Assembly: GCF_014196925.1 (NCBI RefSeq)
Contig: NZ_JACIEN010000003.1
Span: 434,001 to 498,000 of the forward strand
Length of the DNA: 64,000 nt
Direction: 5' to 3'
Origin: Chelatococcus caeni
GTDB lineage: Bacteria; Pseudomonadota; Alphaproteobacteria; Rhizobiales; Beijerinckiaceae
In this document: positions 45,817 to 55,100 of the stretch, in pieces
Numbering within the stretch: position 1 is the first letter of the stretch
Layout: each line of letters starts with the position of its first letter
Program-made: the position numbers and the translations under genes
Notes under the pieces: model-generated
What the model was told of the DNA's origin: nothing
The model's database searches: none
What the model saw: only the letters and a program-made list of their open reading frames with translations

Positions 45817-46092
45817 ATGCCGCTGCGAAACCTGCTCGCCGCTTCCGCGCTCGTCCTGATCACGGCCGTTCCCGCCTTCGCCCAGCAGAGCCCCGTTCCT
45901 TCCCGTAGCCTCACCTGCGCCGAGCTGCAGGCGCTGGTGCAGCGTCAGGGCCGCGTCGTGATCTCGACCGCGCCCTACATGTTCGGCACCTACGCCAATA
46001 ATTGCGCGCCCCGCGACATCCCGAGCCCCGCCTACGTGCCGGCGCGCGACAATCCCCAATGCCTGATCGGCTACAGCTGCCTCAGCAAATAG
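45817..46092 (+). CDS. Small secreted cysteine-containing protein, paralog 1
   Basis: 91 residues. A signal peptide (about 1-22, LLAASALVLITAVPAFAQ) is followed by a mature part of about 69 residues with four cysteines (CAELQ, NNC, QC, YSC). It is a tandem paralog of the gene at 46254: the core patterns CAELQ, VQRQGRV.IS, F.TY.NNC..RD, RD..QC..GYSC agree. It is predicted exported to the periplasm with two disulfides. Function is unknown. Confidence 0.8.
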   Translation: MPLRNLLAASALVLITAVPAFAQQSPVPSRSLTCAELQALVQRQGRVVISTAPYMFGTYANNCAPRDIPSPAYVPARDNPQCLIGYSCLSK

Positions 46093-46253
46093 CGTCGCGG
46101 GCTCCCCCGCATCCACCTGCAGCTTCAGAAGCATTCGACCGGCGCAGCCCGCCATGCGGGGCGGGCATGGCTTGCGCTCGTGACGTCGCAGCCGCGACAC
46201 CCCATGTGAGGCGGGGCACCGAGGCACCTGAGAAACGCCAAGGAGACGGCGCA

Positions 46254-46523
46254 ATGAACTTGCGTAACGTATTGATTGCTTCGGTCCTTCTCGCGGGCGC
46301 CGCGACGCCCGCCCTTGCCCAGCAGACCCCGGTCCCCGCCCAGGCGCACAGCTGCGCCGAGCTGCAGGAGATGGTGCAGCGGCAGGGACGCGTCATGATC
46401 TCACGCGGCCCCCACCTGTTCAGCACCTACGTCAACAACTGCTCCGCGCGCGACTTCCCCGTGCCGGAATATCTGGCGACCCGAGACACCGCCCAGTGCT
46501 TCGTCGGCTACAGCTGCCGCTGA
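46254..46523 (+). CDS. Small secreted cysteine-containing protein, paralog 2
   Basis: 89 residues. The signal peptide (MNLRNVLIASVLLAGAATPALA) is followed by a mature part with the same four cysteines and the same VQRQGRVMIS / NNC / GYSC pattern as the gene at 45817. AAGGAGA precedes the ATG. The 161-bp gap suggests separate regulation or a loosely spaced operon. It ends 4 bases from the convergent transglycosylase gene. Confidence 0.8.
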   Translation: MNLRNVLIASVLLAGAATPALAQQTPVPAQAHSCAELQEMVQRQGRVMISRGPHLFSTYVNNCSARDFPVPEYLATRDTAQCFVGYSCR

Positions 46524-46526
46524 CCG

Positions 46527-47762
46527 TCAGCCGCCGCCGAGGCGGGCGATAAGCTCGGCGGTGGGGAAGGAATCGGCCGGTAGTCCAAACTCCATCTGGG
46601 CCTTCTTCACCGCCGCGCGCGTCGCCGCACCGAGCTTGCCGTCGATCGGCCCCGGATCGTAGCCGCGCTGCGCCAGCAGGCGCTGCAGCCGCGCGATCTC
46701 CTTGGCGCCGAGCATGGCCACCTCGCCGTTGCCGCGCGCGACCGCCGGCGCGCCGGCGAGCCGCGCCGCGAAATAGGCCGCCGTCGTCGCGTAGACGAAG
46801 GACTGGTTCCAGCGCAGGAAGACGCGGAAATTGTCATAGGCGAGAAAGGCCGGGCCGTTGCGGCCCATGGGCAGCAGCAGCGAGGCGTTGCCCGGCGGCA
46901 GGGCGCCCGCCCGCGGCGTCACGCCCCAGCTCGCCCATTGCGAGGCCGAATGGCGGATCTCGAGATCCGCCTCATGCCAGGGCAGGCTCGCCGGCACCCG
47001 CACCTCGACGAGCCACGGTTCGCCGCGCCGCCAGCCGAGGCTGCTCATGAAATTGGCGGCCGAGGCGAGCGCGTCCGGGGTCGAGCGCAGCAGGTCCACG
47101 CGCCCGTCGCCATCCGCATCGACGCCGTACTTGTAGTAGAAGGACGGCATGAACTGCATCTGGCCGAGCTCGCCGGCCCAGGCGCCGCGCATCTCCGACG
47201 GCCGGAGATCGCCCCGCGCCACGATGCGCAGCGCATCCATCAGTTCGCCGCGGAAGAGTTCGGGCCGCCGACAGTCATAGGCGAGCGTCGCCAGCGCCTT
47301 CAGCGTCGGATCCTTGCCCGTGTTGGCGCCGAAATCGGTCTCCAGCCCCCAGAAGGCGACGATCGGCTCCGCCGGCACGCCGTACTGGCGCTCGATGGCG
47401 GAGAACAGGCCGGCCTGCTGGCGGATGCGGTTGGCGCCCGTCTTCAGGCGGTAATCGGCCACCATGCGCCCGGCGAACTGCAGGAAGCTCTGCTGGAAGA
47501 CGCCCTGGCCCCGATCGCGCGAGATGATCGCCCGGTCGTAGGAGACATCGTCGAGGCCGGCCGCCACCACCTCGGCCGGAATGCCCTGGGCCACCGCCTG
47601 CTGGCGGAATGCGGCGAGCCAGGCGGAAAAGCCGCTGCCGTCCCGCCCGCAGCTCTGCGCCTGCGCTGGCGCGGCACCGGCCAGCGCGAGGCCAAACACC
47701 GAAACGGCGGCGATGGCCGCCGCCTGCACCTGTCGCGAGACACCCCGGAATGCCTGTGGCAT
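46527..47762 (-). CDS. Membrane-associated lytic murein transglycosylase (MltB-like) with PG-binding domain
   Basis: 411 residues with a signal peptide (about 1-36, ending APAQAQ). An SLT_2/MltB-type catalytic domain has Glu141 in AFWGLETDFG, plus YGVPAEPIVAFWG and AGELGQMQFMPSFYYKYGVDADGDG. A C-terminal peptidoglycan-binding domain spans about 345-405 (LQRLLAQRGYDPGPIDGKLGAATRAAVK). It cleaves glycan strands to 1,6-anhydro ends in the periplasm. Confidence 0.93.
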   Translation of the reverse strand: MPQAFRGVSRQVQAAAIAAVSVFGLALAGAAPAQAQSCGRDGSGFSAWLAAFRQQAVAQGIPAEVVAAGLDDVSYDRAIISRDRGQGVFQQSFLQFAGRMVADYRLKTGANRIRQQAGLFSAIERQYGVPAEPIVAFWGLETDFGANTGKDPTLKALATLAYDCRRPELFRGELMDALRIVARGDLRPSEMRGAWAGELGQMQFMPSFYYKYGVDADGDGRVDLLRSTPDALASAANFMSSLGWRRGEPWLVEVRVPASLPWHEADLEIRHSASQWASWGVTPRAGALPPGNASLLLPMGRNGPAFLAYDNFRVFLRWNQSFVYATTAAYFAARLAGAPAVARGNGEVAMLGAKEIARLQRLLAQRGYDPGPIDGKLGAATRAAVKKAQMEFGLPADSFPTAELIARLGGG

Positions 47763-47845
47763 CGCTCCCCTCCTTCTCGGCGGAAGCGATGCTACGGCCT
47801 CACGCGGCTGGCGCCAAGGCGCCGCTCAGCCCACGGCGGGGCGGA

Positions 47846-48838
47846 TCATGCCTGCTGAATGGCGGACAGCAGCCACGGACCGCCGCGGCTGCGCCGGAAG
47901 GTCCACAGCTCCGTCGCCTCCACGGGCTCGCTCGTGCTGCCCTCGACGACGGCGCCGCTCGTGCGGTCCGCCTTGTAGTCGATCAGCGAGAAGCGCATGG
48001 CGACGGTCGCGTAGTCCTCCGCCCCCTCGCGCCAGGCTTCCGCGAGGTCCCCCTGCAGGAGCTTGGGATCGGCGAGGCGGTTGACGACGCCCTCCTTGGC
48101 ATTGTCCGCCAGGTCCTCGGCGAGGAAGGAGACCATTTCCGGCGTGGTCAGGCGCCGGAGCGCCGCCAGGTCCTCGTCCGAAAAGGCCTTCTGGACATCC
48201 TGCAGGGCCTGCTCGAAGGCGTCGAAGTCCTCCGCACCGAGGGCGAGCGAGCCGTCCCCCGCACCGGCGGCCATGCTGCCGCCGGTCATGCCGCCCGCCT
48301 GCCCACCGCCAAGGCCGGCGAGGCCGGGCAGCGACGAGCGTGCGGCACCGTTCGCGGGACCGGCGCCTGCGCCTGCGAAGGCCGGCTGCTGGCGGCGGCG
48401 GAAGAATGACAGGGCAAGCCAGACGAGGCCGCCGATGAGCGCGATCTGCAGCAGCATGCCGAGGATCGAGCCGAGACCGCCGAGGCCGCCGAAGAAGCCC
48501 GCACCGAAGAGCGCGCCGAGAAGACCCGCGCCCACGAGGCCGGCGAAGAACCCCGCGCCGAAACGCCGCTGTGGCGCGGCCTGGGCGGCGCCGGGGCGCT
48601 GCGCGGCGACGCCGGGCGTCGTCTGGCCGGGCTGGGTCATCGACCGCTCGATGGGCTGGGTCGGGCGCGGCGCCGTGTTGGTCGGCGGCGGGGCGCTGAA
48701 GGTGCGTACGCCACGGCTGCCGAAGCTGCCTCCCCGCCCCGCCCTGGCCTCGACCAGCTCGGCCGTCGCAAAAACGGCCGCCACTGCAATGGCGGCAACG
48801 CGGGCAAAACGCGCGAAAGAAGAAAGCATCGTCAGCAT
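47846..48838 (-). CDS. Tim44-like domain protein, inner membrane
   Basis: 330 residues. A signal or membrane N-terminus is followed by a Pro/Thr/Gly-rich stretch, a Gly-rich hydrophobic segment (about 93-150, GFFAGLVGAGLLGALFGAGF), and a C-terminal Tim44-like domain (about 200-328, DFDAFEQALQDVQKAFSDEDLAALRRLTTPEMVSFLAEDL, ending RGGPWLLSAIQQA). In bacteria these are inner-membrane proteins of unclear role. The start at 48838 follows ACGGGAGG. Confidence 0.85.
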   Translation of the reverse strand: MLTMLSSFARFARVAAIAVAAVFATAELVEARAGRGGSFGSRGVRTFSAPPPTNTAPRPTQPIERSMTQPGQTTPGVAAQRPGAAQAAPQRRFGAGFFAGLVGAGLLGALFGAGFFGGLGGLGSILGMLLQIALIGGLVWLALSFFRRRQQPAFAGAGAGPANGAARSSLPGLAGLGGGQAGGMTGGSMAAGAGDGSLALGAEDFDAFEQALQDVQKAFSDEDLAALRRLTTPEMVSFLAEDLADNAKEGVVNRLADPKLLQGDLAEAWREGAEDYATVAMRFSLIDYKADRTSGAVVEGSTSEPVEATELWTFRRSRGGPWLLSAIQQA

Positions 48839-48994
48839 GGCCTCCCGTTCATGATGGTGCCTGCAATATAGGCATGGCCCGCCGGGGCCAACAGGTCCGG
48901 CGGTATTATTTCGGCGCGCGGGAGCAGTGGACATCTTGACCCGGGGGCGGGTCGGCGCGACGCTCGACGCCGGGCTGCAAGGCGAGAGAACGCC

Positions 48995-49366
48995 ATGGCT
49001 CTGTGCTCCGTCGGCAAGCCGGGACAGGCATCCGGCATGGGAGGCCCATCAAGGGCGGGCCTGTGCCGCCTCGCTCGCCTCTTTGCCTGCAGCCTGATCC
49101 TCGGCTGTACCGCGCTTCCGGTGCCCACCGCCGGGGCGCAGGTCATGTCGAGACCGCCCGCGCACCGTGCCGCCGGCCATTCGGCCGCCCCTGGAGCGGC
49201 GGCCCCCATGACCATCCCCTGCACCTGCCGGGCCAAGGGGCGCGACTACGAACTCGGCGAGGTCGTCTGCCTGCCCACCAGCGCCGGCCCGCGCCTTGCC
49301 ACCTGCGGCATGGAGCTGAACAACACCTCCTGGCACGTGACGAGCGAGCCCTGTCCCGACAGCTGA
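48995..49366 (+). CDS. Small exported protein with cysteine-rich C-terminal motif
   Basis: 123 residues. The N-terminus (about 1-49) is basic then hydrophobic (LFACSLILGCTALPVPTAGAQ), probably a signal peptide with a late start; LGC could also act as a lipobox. The C-terminal half has CTCRAKGRDYELGEVVC and CGMELNNTSWHVTSEPC, five cysteines conserved in rhizobial unknown proteins to my memory. An alternative frame is open but lacks such a signal. Function is unknown. Confidence 0.65.
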   Translation: MALCSVGKPGQASGMGGPSRAGLCRLARLFACSLILGCTALPVPTAGAQVMSRPPAHRAAGHSAAPGAAAPMTIPCTCRAKGRDYELGEVVCLPTSAGPRLATCGMELNNTSWHVTSEPCPDS

Positions 49367-49389
49367 AACGGCCGAACAGCCGAAATGGC

Positions 49390-49510
49390 AGGGACCGCGT
49401 CTCGCTGGCGGCGACCGGATCGTGAACCGGAAAGGGACGCCGTCGGGAGACGGCGACCGGATCGCCCATTGAAAGGGTCGCCGTCGGGAGACGGCGACCC
49501 TTGGGCTTGG
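49390..49510. repeat. Short GC-rich repeats and strong hairpin
   Basis: Two direct copies of GACGCCGTCGGGAGACGGCG-like sequence occur at about 49437-49457 and 49477-49497. The second forms a perfect 13-bp hairpin (AAGGGTCGCCGTC/GACGGCGACCCTT, 49473-49485 and 49490-49502, loop GGGA). GGCGACCGGATCG also occurs twice (near 49410 and 49452). It lies after the exported-protein gene and could act as a terminator or small palindromic repeat. No T-run follows. Confidence 0.5.
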
Positions 49511-49641
49511 TTGGGGCTTGATTGCACGCACCGCCCGAAAGGGAACGGTCACGAGGCTTTTCGAAGAAGGAAGATCCCTCGCACCTGGATCTCCGTTCTC
49601 GATGGCTTGTTTTGAACGCTATGCAACGGGAACACTATCGA

Positions 49642-49660
49642 CAAAGGCGGCGAAGCCGCC
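49642..49660 (-). terminator. Terminator of the 29-residue membrane protein gene
   Basis: On the minus strand GGCGGC-TTC-GCCGCC is followed by TTTGT, two bases after the stop codon of the small gene at 49663-49752. Confidence 0.7.
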
Positions 49661-49662
49661 GG

Positions 49663-49752
49663 TCAGAAAGCCCCGATGATGATGGCGCCGACAAACAGGA
49701 AGGCGGCACTCATCGCCACGATGTTCAAACGTGACAGCAGCGTCAGGCCCAT
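49663..49752 (-). CDS. 29-residue single-span membrane micro-protein
   Basis: An ATG at 49752 begins 29 codons (starts MGLTLLSRLN, ends GAIIIGAF) then TGA. GGAGGT lies five bases upstream of the ATG, a perfect Shine-Dalgarno. A short polar head with one Arg is followed by one hydrophobic segment of about 19 residues, predicting a single inner-membrane helix. A hairpin terminator follows the stop immediately. The gene is too short for usual gene finders. Its function is unknown; micro-proteins of this form often modulate a membrane complex. Confidence 0.75.
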   Translation of the reverse strand: MGLTLLSRLNIVAMSAAFLFVGAIIIGAF

Positions 49753-49763
49753 AGGTGACCTCC

Positions 49764-50118
49764 ATGGGTTTGACCTAGGGGACGGAATCTAGCAGCAACG
49801 GGCGGCCTTGCGAAGCGCCAAATGTTGTGCAACGCGGCATGGCCTCCGTACAACATCCTTTATCGTTCGTTAAATGGTTCATTCCCTTTCGCTTTTCGCC
49901 AGCTACAGGCTGGGGATTACGATACCCGGCGGAGGCACTCCATCAGCTCGATTCCAGTACTTCTGAAAAGCACTTCGAGCAGAGGCAGCAATATTGCTTC
50001 GCAAACCCGTCATACGAAACGTTGCCCATTTCCGCCAAGGTTCTGTCAACGTTGAAGAAACGTTAGGACAATCCCTGCATCCTCCGCCGCATAAGGGGGC
50101 GCGCGGAGAGTTGCGTTA
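49764..50118. other. AT-richer intergenic region upstream of the extensin-like gene
   Basis: No gene is supported. The stretch is visibly richer in A and T than the neighbours. It contains a 10-bp perfect palindrome TCAACGTTGA at 50046-50055 flanked by two further AAACGTT copies (near 50020 and 50059), a possible regulatory cluster about 60-100 bases before the gene at 50119. Promoters for the micro-protein (minus) and the extensin-like gene (plus) should both lie here. Confidence 0.4.
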
Positions 50119-51222
50119 ATGGCGCGCAGATTTGCGACATTCGCCGCGGCGATACTGGCCTGTGCCGGCGTCGCCGGTTGCGGGCTGATGACATTCGAGA
50201 AACGCGAAGCCTGGCGCAGCGAGGCGGAATCGGCCTGCCTCGCGCAGAAGCTCGTGCAGCCGTCGGCCTATGTCGAACCGATGAAGTCGATCTCCGGACC
50301 CGGCGCCTGCGGCATGGATTATCCGTTCCGCGTCAAGGCTTTCGCCGGCGGCGAGATCGGCCTGACGTCCAAGGCGGTGCTCGCCTGCCCCGCGATCTCC
50401 ACCTTCGACACCTGGCTGATCGAGGTCGTCCAGCCCGCCGCCTCGCTCTATTTCGGCGCGCCGGTGACCGAGCTGCGGGCCGGGTCCTATTCGTGCCGCT
50501 CGATGAACAACCAGGCGGGCGCGCGCAAGTCGGAGCACTCCTACGGCAACGCCGTCGACGTCATGGCCTTCCACCTGTCGGACGGACGCAAGATCACGGT
50601 CGCCAAAGGGTGGAAGGGCGATCCGGTGGAGCAGGAATTCCTGCGCGAGGTCTTCGTGGGCTCCTGCCGCTATTTCTCGACGGTGCTCGGCCCGGGCTCG
50701 GACGCATTCCACTACGACCATTTCCATCTCGATCTCGCCCGGCATGCCAAGGGCCGGACGATCTGCAAGCCGGTCATCAAGTTCACGCCGCGCCTCGTGC
50801 CCGGACAGTATGACGCGAGGCCCCGGCAGGCCGCTCCCTATGGCGGCGAGCCGGCCTACACGCCCCGGCCGGCCGGCCCGGTCTACAAGGGCTACGACCG
50901 CCCCGGTGGCAGCCCCATGACCATCCACGACCAGCCGCTCGGCGAGGGAGAGGACGAGGGCGGCGCCGTCATCGATGAGGAATATCTCGGCATGTCGTCC
51001 ACCAGGACGCCGCCGGGATGGCAGGTCGGGCCGGCGCCGGCCAGCGCGCCGCCGATGGCGACGAGCCACGCCGCGCCGGTCTACGGACAGCAGGACCGGC
51101 CGGCCACCTATCAGGCTCCGCCCGCCTATCCGACGCAGAGCTATGCCGCCCCGCCTCCGCGCCCGCGGACCGACGGCACGCTCGGCGTGCTGCGGCCGCC
51201 GGGCCTCGTCGGCGGCTCCTGA
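50119..51222 (+). CDS. Extensin-like C-terminal domain lipoprotein
   Basis: 367 residues. A signal peptide with lipobox ending at Cys21 (AGVAGC) predicts a lipoprotein. An extensin-like_C domain spans about residues 38-210: HSYGNAVDVMAF (His140, Asp147) and FHYDHFHLDLARH (His198, His201, His203), a metal-binding arrangement like D-alanyl-D-alanine/LAS-type peptidases. The rest (about 225-367) is proline-rich and low complexity. It probably acts on the cell wall in the periplasm. Confidence 0.88.
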   Translation: MARRFATFAAAILACAGVAGCGLMTFEKREAWRSEAESACLAQKLVQPSAYVEPMKSISGPGACGMDYPFRVKAFAGGEIGLTSKAVLACPAISTFDTWLIEVVQPAASLYFGAPVTELRAGSYSCRSMNNQAGARKSEHSYGNAVDVMAFHLSDGRKITVAKGWKGDPVEQEFLREVFVGSCRYFSTVLGPGSDAFHYDHFHLDLARHAKGRTICKPVIKFTPRLVPGQYDARPRQAAPYGGEPAYTPRPAGPVYKGYDRPGGSPMTIHDQPLGEGEDEGGAVIDEEYLGMSSTRTPPGWQVGPAPASAPPMATSHAAPVYGQQDRPATYQAPPAYPTQSYAAPPPRPRTDGTLGVLRPPGLVGGS

Positions 51223-52026
51223 TCAGTCCATGATGCTGTCGAGGCCGCGCCTGAGCCCCGGCTTCTCCGCCACCTTCCGCACGGCGAGCAGCGTGCCGCC
51301 GACGTAAGGGGCGGCCGAGGACCCGGCGTCGTGCCGCAGCGCCAGGCGCTCGTCATCGAGGCCGAACAGCACCTCGCAGGACAGGCGGTAGCCCGGCATG
51401 CGCACCGAATGCACCTGCACCGGCGTCGACAGGCCGACGGCGCCGCCGCGCGTCTCGCGGATGCCGCTGAGATCGTCGACCGGACGCGAGGTCGGATGCA
51501 GGCGCTCGAAGGAGAGCGTCTCGGCGAGTTCCCGCGCCGTGCCCGACGGCACGTCCGGCTTCTGCGCCGCCGCATAGTCGATGATCTCGACGTCGGGGAC
51601 ATATTTGGCCGCCTCGAGCGCGAAGCGCTTCATGAGCGTGGCCGTGATCGAGAAATTGCCGGCGGCGATCACGCCGATGCCCCGTTCCTCCGCGGCATCG
51701 TCGATCTCGGCATAATCCTCCGCCCCGAGGCCCGACGTGCCGACGACCACGTGGCAGCCGGCGGCGATCGCCTTGAGCGCATGCGCCTTCACGGCGCCCG
51801 GCTTGGTATAGTCCACGAGCACGTCGGCCTGCGCCGCGAGCGCGGCGTCGACATCCGGCAGGATCTCGACGCCGATCGGCCCGATGCCGGCCACCTCGCC
51901 CGCATCGCGCCCGGCCGCCGAACGCGCGACCGCCGCGACCAGCGCGAGATCCGGCGCCTCGTGCACGGCGGCGACGAGCGCCTTGCCGACCCAGCCGGTC
52001 GCCCCGGCGATGATGACCCTGATCAT
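51223..52026 (-). CDS. DapB-like dihydrodipicolinate reductase homolog, atypical active site
   Basis: 267 residues with an N-terminal Rossmann domain (IIAGATGWVGKAL, residues 6-17), GTSGLG and AGNFSITATLM as in DapB. In E. coli DapB the active-site segment has His159, His160 and Lys163. Here the aligned region reads YAAAQKPDVPSGT, so both His are Ala (152, 153) while the Lys (156) and PSGT remain. It should still bind NAD(P)H but probably does not make tetrahydrodipicolinate efficiently. It lies 97 bases downstream of the oxoprolinase gene on the same strand. The true lysine-pathway dapB is likely elsewhere. Confidence 0.85.
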   Translation of the reverse strand: MIRVIIAGATGWVGKALVAAVHEAPDLALVAAVARSAAGRDAGEVAGIGPIGVEILPDVDAALAAQADVLVDYTKPGAVKAHALKAIAAGCHVVVGTSGLGAEDYAEIDDAAEERGIGVIAAGNFSITATLMKRFALEAAKYVPDVEIIDYAAAQKPDVPSGTARELAETLSFERLHPTSRPVDDLSGIRETRGGAVGLSTPVQVHSVRMPGYRLSCEVLFGLDDERLALRHDAGSSAAPYVGGTLLAVRKVAEKPGLRRGLDSIMD

Positions 52027-52123
52027 GTGCTCCGGCTCCTCCTTCTGGGGCAGGCGCCCACTGCGCCTGCCCGGCTCTTCCTCCTGGCCGATTCGCATCG
52101 GCCAGGCATCACCGCACGGCCGA

Positions 52124-55100
52124 TCAGGCCTTGCCGTAGCCGCCGCCGGTCGGCGTGACGATGGTGATGGCCTCGCCCGCCTCGATCAGCGTCTGGTCGC
52201 AGCCGCCGAGTTCCTCGATGCGCCCGTCCTTGCGGCGCACGAGGTTGCGGCCCGCCTGGCCCGGCTCGCCGCCCGCGAGCCCGAAGGGCCGCACGCGGCG
52301 GTGGCCGGAGAGGATGGCGCAATCCATCGCCTCGCGGAAGCGGATGGTGCGGCTCGTGCCGTTGCCGGCCCGCCAGCGCCCCTTTCCGCCCGAGTTCGGC
52401 CGGATGTGGAAGTCCTCCAGCACGACGGGGAAGCGCGTCTCGAGGATTTCCGGATCCGTCAGGCGCGAGTTGGTCATGTGCGTGTGCACGCCGTCGGCTC
52501 CGCTGAAGCCCTCGCCGGCCGGCGCGCCCGAGCAGATGGTCTCGTAGTACTGGTACTGGTCGTTGCCGAAGGTGAGGTTGTTCATGGTGCCCTGGGCGGC
52601 GGCGAGCGCACCGAGCGCACCGAACAGGCAGTTCGTCACGGCCTGGCTCACCTCGACATTGCCCGCGACCACCGCCGCGGGGTAGCGCGGCGACAGCATG
52701 GAGCCCTCCGGCACGACCACGTTGATGGGCCTGAGGCAGCCGGCATTCATCGGGATCTCGTCATCCACCATGACGCGGAAGACATAGAGCACGGCGGCGC
52801 GCGTCACCGGCGCGGGCGCGTTGAAGTTGTCGTCGCGCTGCGGCGAGGTGCCGGTGAAGTCGACGGTCGCCTCGCGCTTCTCCTTGTCGACCGTGATCTT
52901 CACGCGGATGAAGCAGCCCTGGTCCATCTCGTATTCGAAGGATGAATCGTGCAGCCGGTCGAGCACGCGGCGCACGCTCTCGGCGGCATTGTCCTGTACG
53001 TGGCCCATGTAGGCCTCGACCACGTCGAGCCCGAAGTGGCCGATCATCTTCCTGAGCTCGGCCACGCCCTTCTCGTTGGCGGCGATCTGCGCCTTGAGGT
53101 CGTTGACGTTCTGCACGACGTTGCGGGCCGGGTATCTGGCGCCGAGGAAGAGGTCGATCAGCTCCTTCTCGCGGAAGCGGCCCTCATCGACGAGCTTGAA
53201 GTTGTCGATATAGACGCCCTCCTCCTCGATGGTGCGGGCGCGCGGCGACATGGAGCCCGGCGCCGTGCCGCCCACATCGGCGTGATGCCCGCGGCTCGCC
53301 ACCCAGAAGAGGATGTTCTCGCCCTTCTCGTCGAAGACGGGCGTGCACACCGTGATGTCCGGCAGGTGCGTGCCGCCGTTGTAGGGCGCGTTGAGCACAT
53401 AGACGTCGCCGGGGCGGATGACCGGGTTCTGGCGGATGACCGTCTCCACCGAGCGGTCCATCGAGCCGAGGTGCACCGGCATGTGCGGCGCATTGGCGAC
53501 GAGCCGCCCCTCGCGGTCGAAGACGGCGCAGGAGAAGTCGAGCCGCTCCTTGATGTTCACCGAATAGGCGGTGTTCTGCAGCGTCACGCCCATCTGCTCG
53601 GCGATGGACATGAAGAGGTTGTTGAAGATCTCCAGCATCACCGGGTCGGCCTCGGTGCCGATGGCGGTGCGCTTGGGCAGCGCCTTCACCCGCTCGAGCA
53701 CGAGGTGGTCCTTGCCGGTCAAGAGCGCCTCCCAGCCGTCTTCGACGACCACCGTCTGGTTGGGCTCGATGACGACGGCCGGCCCCGGCACGCGGGCGCC
53801 CGCCTTCATCTCCTGTCGCAGGAAGACCCCGGCCTCGTGCCAGCGGCCCTGGCTGAAGAAGCGCGTCGTGCGGTGCGGCTCGGCCGGGGCGGCCTGCTCG
53901 TCGCCCGCCGCCTCCTCCGCGAAGCGGGCGCCGCCGCCGACGGTCTCCACCTCGACGGCCTCGACGACGAGCCCCTTGGTGTCGTCGATGAAGCCGAAGC
54001 GGCGGCGATGCGCGTCCTCGAAGGCCGCCTGCATGGCGGCAACGTCCCCCGCCGGCACGGCGAGCGCCGTGTCGGTGCCGGCATAGCGCACATGGGCGCG
54101 CACGAAGGTCTCGATGTCGGAGCGCGCGATGCCCTGGCCCTCGAGTTCGGCAAGGCATTCGGCGGCGAGCCCATCTCCGAGCGCCGCGACGGCGGCCGGG
54201 GCCGCGGCATCAAGCGGCACGTCGAGCGCCTTCTGGCGTGTGGCGCGCACGTCGGCGAGGCCCATGCCATAGGCCGAGAGCAGGCCCGAGAACGGATGCA
54301 TCAGCACCTTCGTCATGCCCAGCGCATCGGCCACGAGGCAGGCGTGCTGGCCGCCGGCCCCGCCGAAGGAGTTGAGCGCATAGGCCGTGATGTCGTAGCC
54401 GCGCTGCACCGAGATCTTCTTGATGGCCTCGGCCATGTTGGCGACGGCGATCTGGATGAAGCCGTCGGCCACCTCCTCGGGGCTGCGCCCGTCCCCGACC
54501 TCCGCCGCCATGGCGGCAAAAGCCGCGCGCACGGCCTCGGCGTCGAGCGCCTCGTCCTGCGCCGGGCCGAAGATCTTCGGGAAGAACTCCGGCATCAGCT
54601 TGCCGAGCATGACATTGGCGTCGGTCACCGCGAGCGGGCCGCCGCGGCGGTAGCACTTGGGGCCCGGATTGGCGCCGGCCGAATCGGGCCCGACGCGGAA
54701 GCGCGAGCCGTCGAAATGCAGGATCGAGCCGCCGCCCGCGGCGACGGTGTGGATGAGCATCATCGGCGCACGCATGCGCACGCCAGCCACCTCGGTCTCA
54801 AAGGCGCGTTCGTATTCGCCGTCGAAATGGGCGACGTCCGTCGAGGTGCCGCCCATGTCGAAGCCGATGACGCGGTCGAAGCCTGCGGACTTGCCCGTCT
54901 CGGCCATGCCGACGACGCCGCCGGCCGGGCCCGAGAGGATGGCGTCCTTGCCCTGGAACAGCTCGGCGGCGGTGAGGCCGCCCGAGGACATCATGAACAT
55001 GAGGCGCGCCCCGGTGCGGGCGATGTCGAGTTCCTCCGACACCTGCGCCACGTAGCGCCGCAGGATCGGCGAGAGATAGGCGTCGACCACCGTGGTGTCG

